Under the pieces are notes generated by a model. It ran no database searches. It saw only the letters and a program-made list of their open reading frames with translations, and was not told the DNA's origin. Positions 5,090 to 5,335 of a DNA stretch of 5,335 nucleotides are shown here, piece by piece. How positions within the stretch are numbered: the first letter of the stretch is position 1; each line of letters opens with the position of its first letter. The stretch comes from an uncultured Succinivibrio sp. (GTDB lineage Bacteria; Pseudomonadota; Gammaproteobacteria; Enterobacterales; Succinivibrionaceae), in NCBI GenBank assembly GCA_902772715.1, contig CACYBT010000019.1:1-5335 (forward strand). Reading direction: 5' to 3'. The position numbers were made by a program, and so were the translations under genes.

Positions 5090-5119
5090 AGATTATGCTA
5101 GAATATGCAAGAATGTGAC
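5090..5119. repeat. Three imperfect 10-bp direct repeats
   Basis: AGATTATGCT, AGAATATGCA and AGAATGTGAC follow each other without spacing. The ten-base period is about one helical turn, so the copies present the same face of the DNA. They coincide with an extended -10 candidate. Confidence 0.5.
5096..5104 (+). promoter_or_regulatory. Possible extended -10 promoter for the 5251 gene
   Basis: TGCTAGAAT matches the extended -10 form TGnTATAAT at all but one of the specified bases. No good -35 lies at the usual distance (GATAAC at 5076-5081 is weak), which extended -10 promoters tolerate. The start would be near 5111, about 140 nt before the ATG at 5251. This is a by-eye match in AT-rich DNA. 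Confidence 0.3.
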
Positions 5120-5173
5120 AACATGTTTAGTTTGCTGATAGAGATAATAATTTTTTCTTCCTCGATGACGAGA

Positions 5174-5219
5174 CTTAACTCTTTTTTCTACAAAAAAAAT
5201 ATGTGGTACTCAAGTTAAG
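5174..5219. repeat. Nested inverted repeat before the 5251 frame
   Basis: CTTAACT (5174-5180) is the reverse complement of AGTTAAG (5213-5219). Between them six T's (5182-5187) face eight A's (5192-5199) across CTAC, giving a second inner stem. ATTTTT follows at 5220-5225. The arrangement resembles a weak rightward attenuator, but the stems are AT-rich and the loop asymmetry is large, so the role is uncertain. Confidence 0.45.
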
Positions 5220-5250
5220 ATTTTTGATATATATTTGAAATTCGTGATTC

Positions 5251-5335
5251 ATGTCTGTTGATAATTTTTATCTGCCCGATAATTACGGTAAAGATACGCC
5301 TAAAAAAGAACTTTCTCTGCCCATAAATTCCAATG
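5251..5335 (+). CDS. Start of an unrecognised divergent protein (partial)
   Basis: An ATG at 5251 opens a frame that runs without a stop for 28 codons to the window edge. It begins MSVDNFYLPDNYGKDTPKKE and is hydrophilic, with no signal peptide or membrane segment in the visible part. A stop at 5245-5247 in the same frame makes 5251 the first possible ATG. No clear Shine-Dalgarno sequence precedes it; the upstream bases are AT-rich. The alternative reading, a gene entering from the right on the minus strand, is less likely because two of those frames stop within about 17 codons and the third gives an unlikely composition. I cannot assign a family from this fragment. It would be transcribed away from the S10 operon. 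Confidence 0.45.
   Translation, partial: MSVDNFYLPDNYGKDTPKKELSLPINSN

Larger units (their letters stand above)
4708..5250. other. Divergent intergenic region without convincing gene
   Basis: About 540 bp separate the S10 promoter from the rightward reading frame at 5251. The stretch is AT-rich, with stop codons in all frames; the longest start-to-stop frame I found by eye is about 36 codons and lacks a ribosome binding site. It holds short inverted repeats (4757-4802, 4887-4913, 4988-5039, 5174-5219), short direct repeats (4848-4875, 4997-5012, 5090-5119) and two rightward promoter candidates (4939-4965, 5096-5104). No tRNA, known riboswitch core or insertion sequence end is visible. An uncharacterised small RNA cannot be excluded. 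Confidence 0.6.

Noticed and set aside
5105..5215. Possible 36-residue protein beginning MQECDNMFSLLIE on the plus strand
   Set aside because: No ribosome binding site, the best nearby promoter would start inside it, and the composition follows the local AT bias; a hydrophobic stretch alone is not enough.
1..5335. CRISPR array, insertion sequence, tRNA or rRNA genes
   Set aside because: No regularly spaced repeats, transposase-like frame, terminal inverted repeats or tRNA cloverleaf were seen on either strand.

Overview
The window carries the promoter-proximal part of a bacterial S10 ribosomal protein operon, read entirely from the minus strand (right to left). The order is rpsJ (S10), rplC (L3), rplD (L4), rplW (L23), rplB (L2), rpsS (S19), rplV (L22), rpsC (S3) and the first 108 codons of rplP (L16), which runs off the left edge. 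All nine proteins align almost without gaps with the Escherichia coli proteins as I remember them. This, together with a separate leader and promoter directly before rpsJ, points to a gammaproteobacterium of moderate to low GC. The exact lineage cannot be fixed from the sequence. A perfect FNR-type box in the promoter would suit a facultative or strict anaerobe, for example something like the Succinivibrionaceae, but that is a guess.

Layout. Positions 1-4491 are nearly all coding: the junctions are 8-19 nt gaps or one-base TAATG overlaps, and no internal promoter or terminator is evident. The genes should therefore form one transcript with translational coupling. Two starts should be moved inward from the longest open frames: rpsJ starts at 4491 (not 4503) and rplV at 1455 (not a TTG at 1470). 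Positions 4492-4662 form a leader of about 171 nt with several hairpins. The last is an imperfect stem followed by six T's just before rpsJ, as expected for the L4-controlled attenuation leader known from E. coli. The promoter lies at about 4669-4707 (TTGATC, 16 bp, TAAAAT, plus an upstream A-tract).

The genes work together: the products are six large-subunit and three small-subunit proteins. L4, encoded third, is expected to feed back on the leader, and L22, L4 and L23 line or flank the peptide exit tunnel.

The most unusual part is the 4640-4750 control region. It holds a perfect TTGAT-N4-ATCAA dyad overlapping the -35 element of the r-protein promoter, five further bases-for-bases TTGAT/ATCAA half-sites counted with it as six in total, and an inverted repeat across the -10 and start site. 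From about 4750 to 5250 there is no convincing gene, only AT-rich DNA with short inverted and direct repeats and two weak rightward promoter candidates. At 5251 a divergent rightward reading frame begins and is cut off by the window edge after 28 codons; its product is not recognisable. I see no mobile element, CRISPR array, tRNA or rRNA, and no undescribed multi-gene system.
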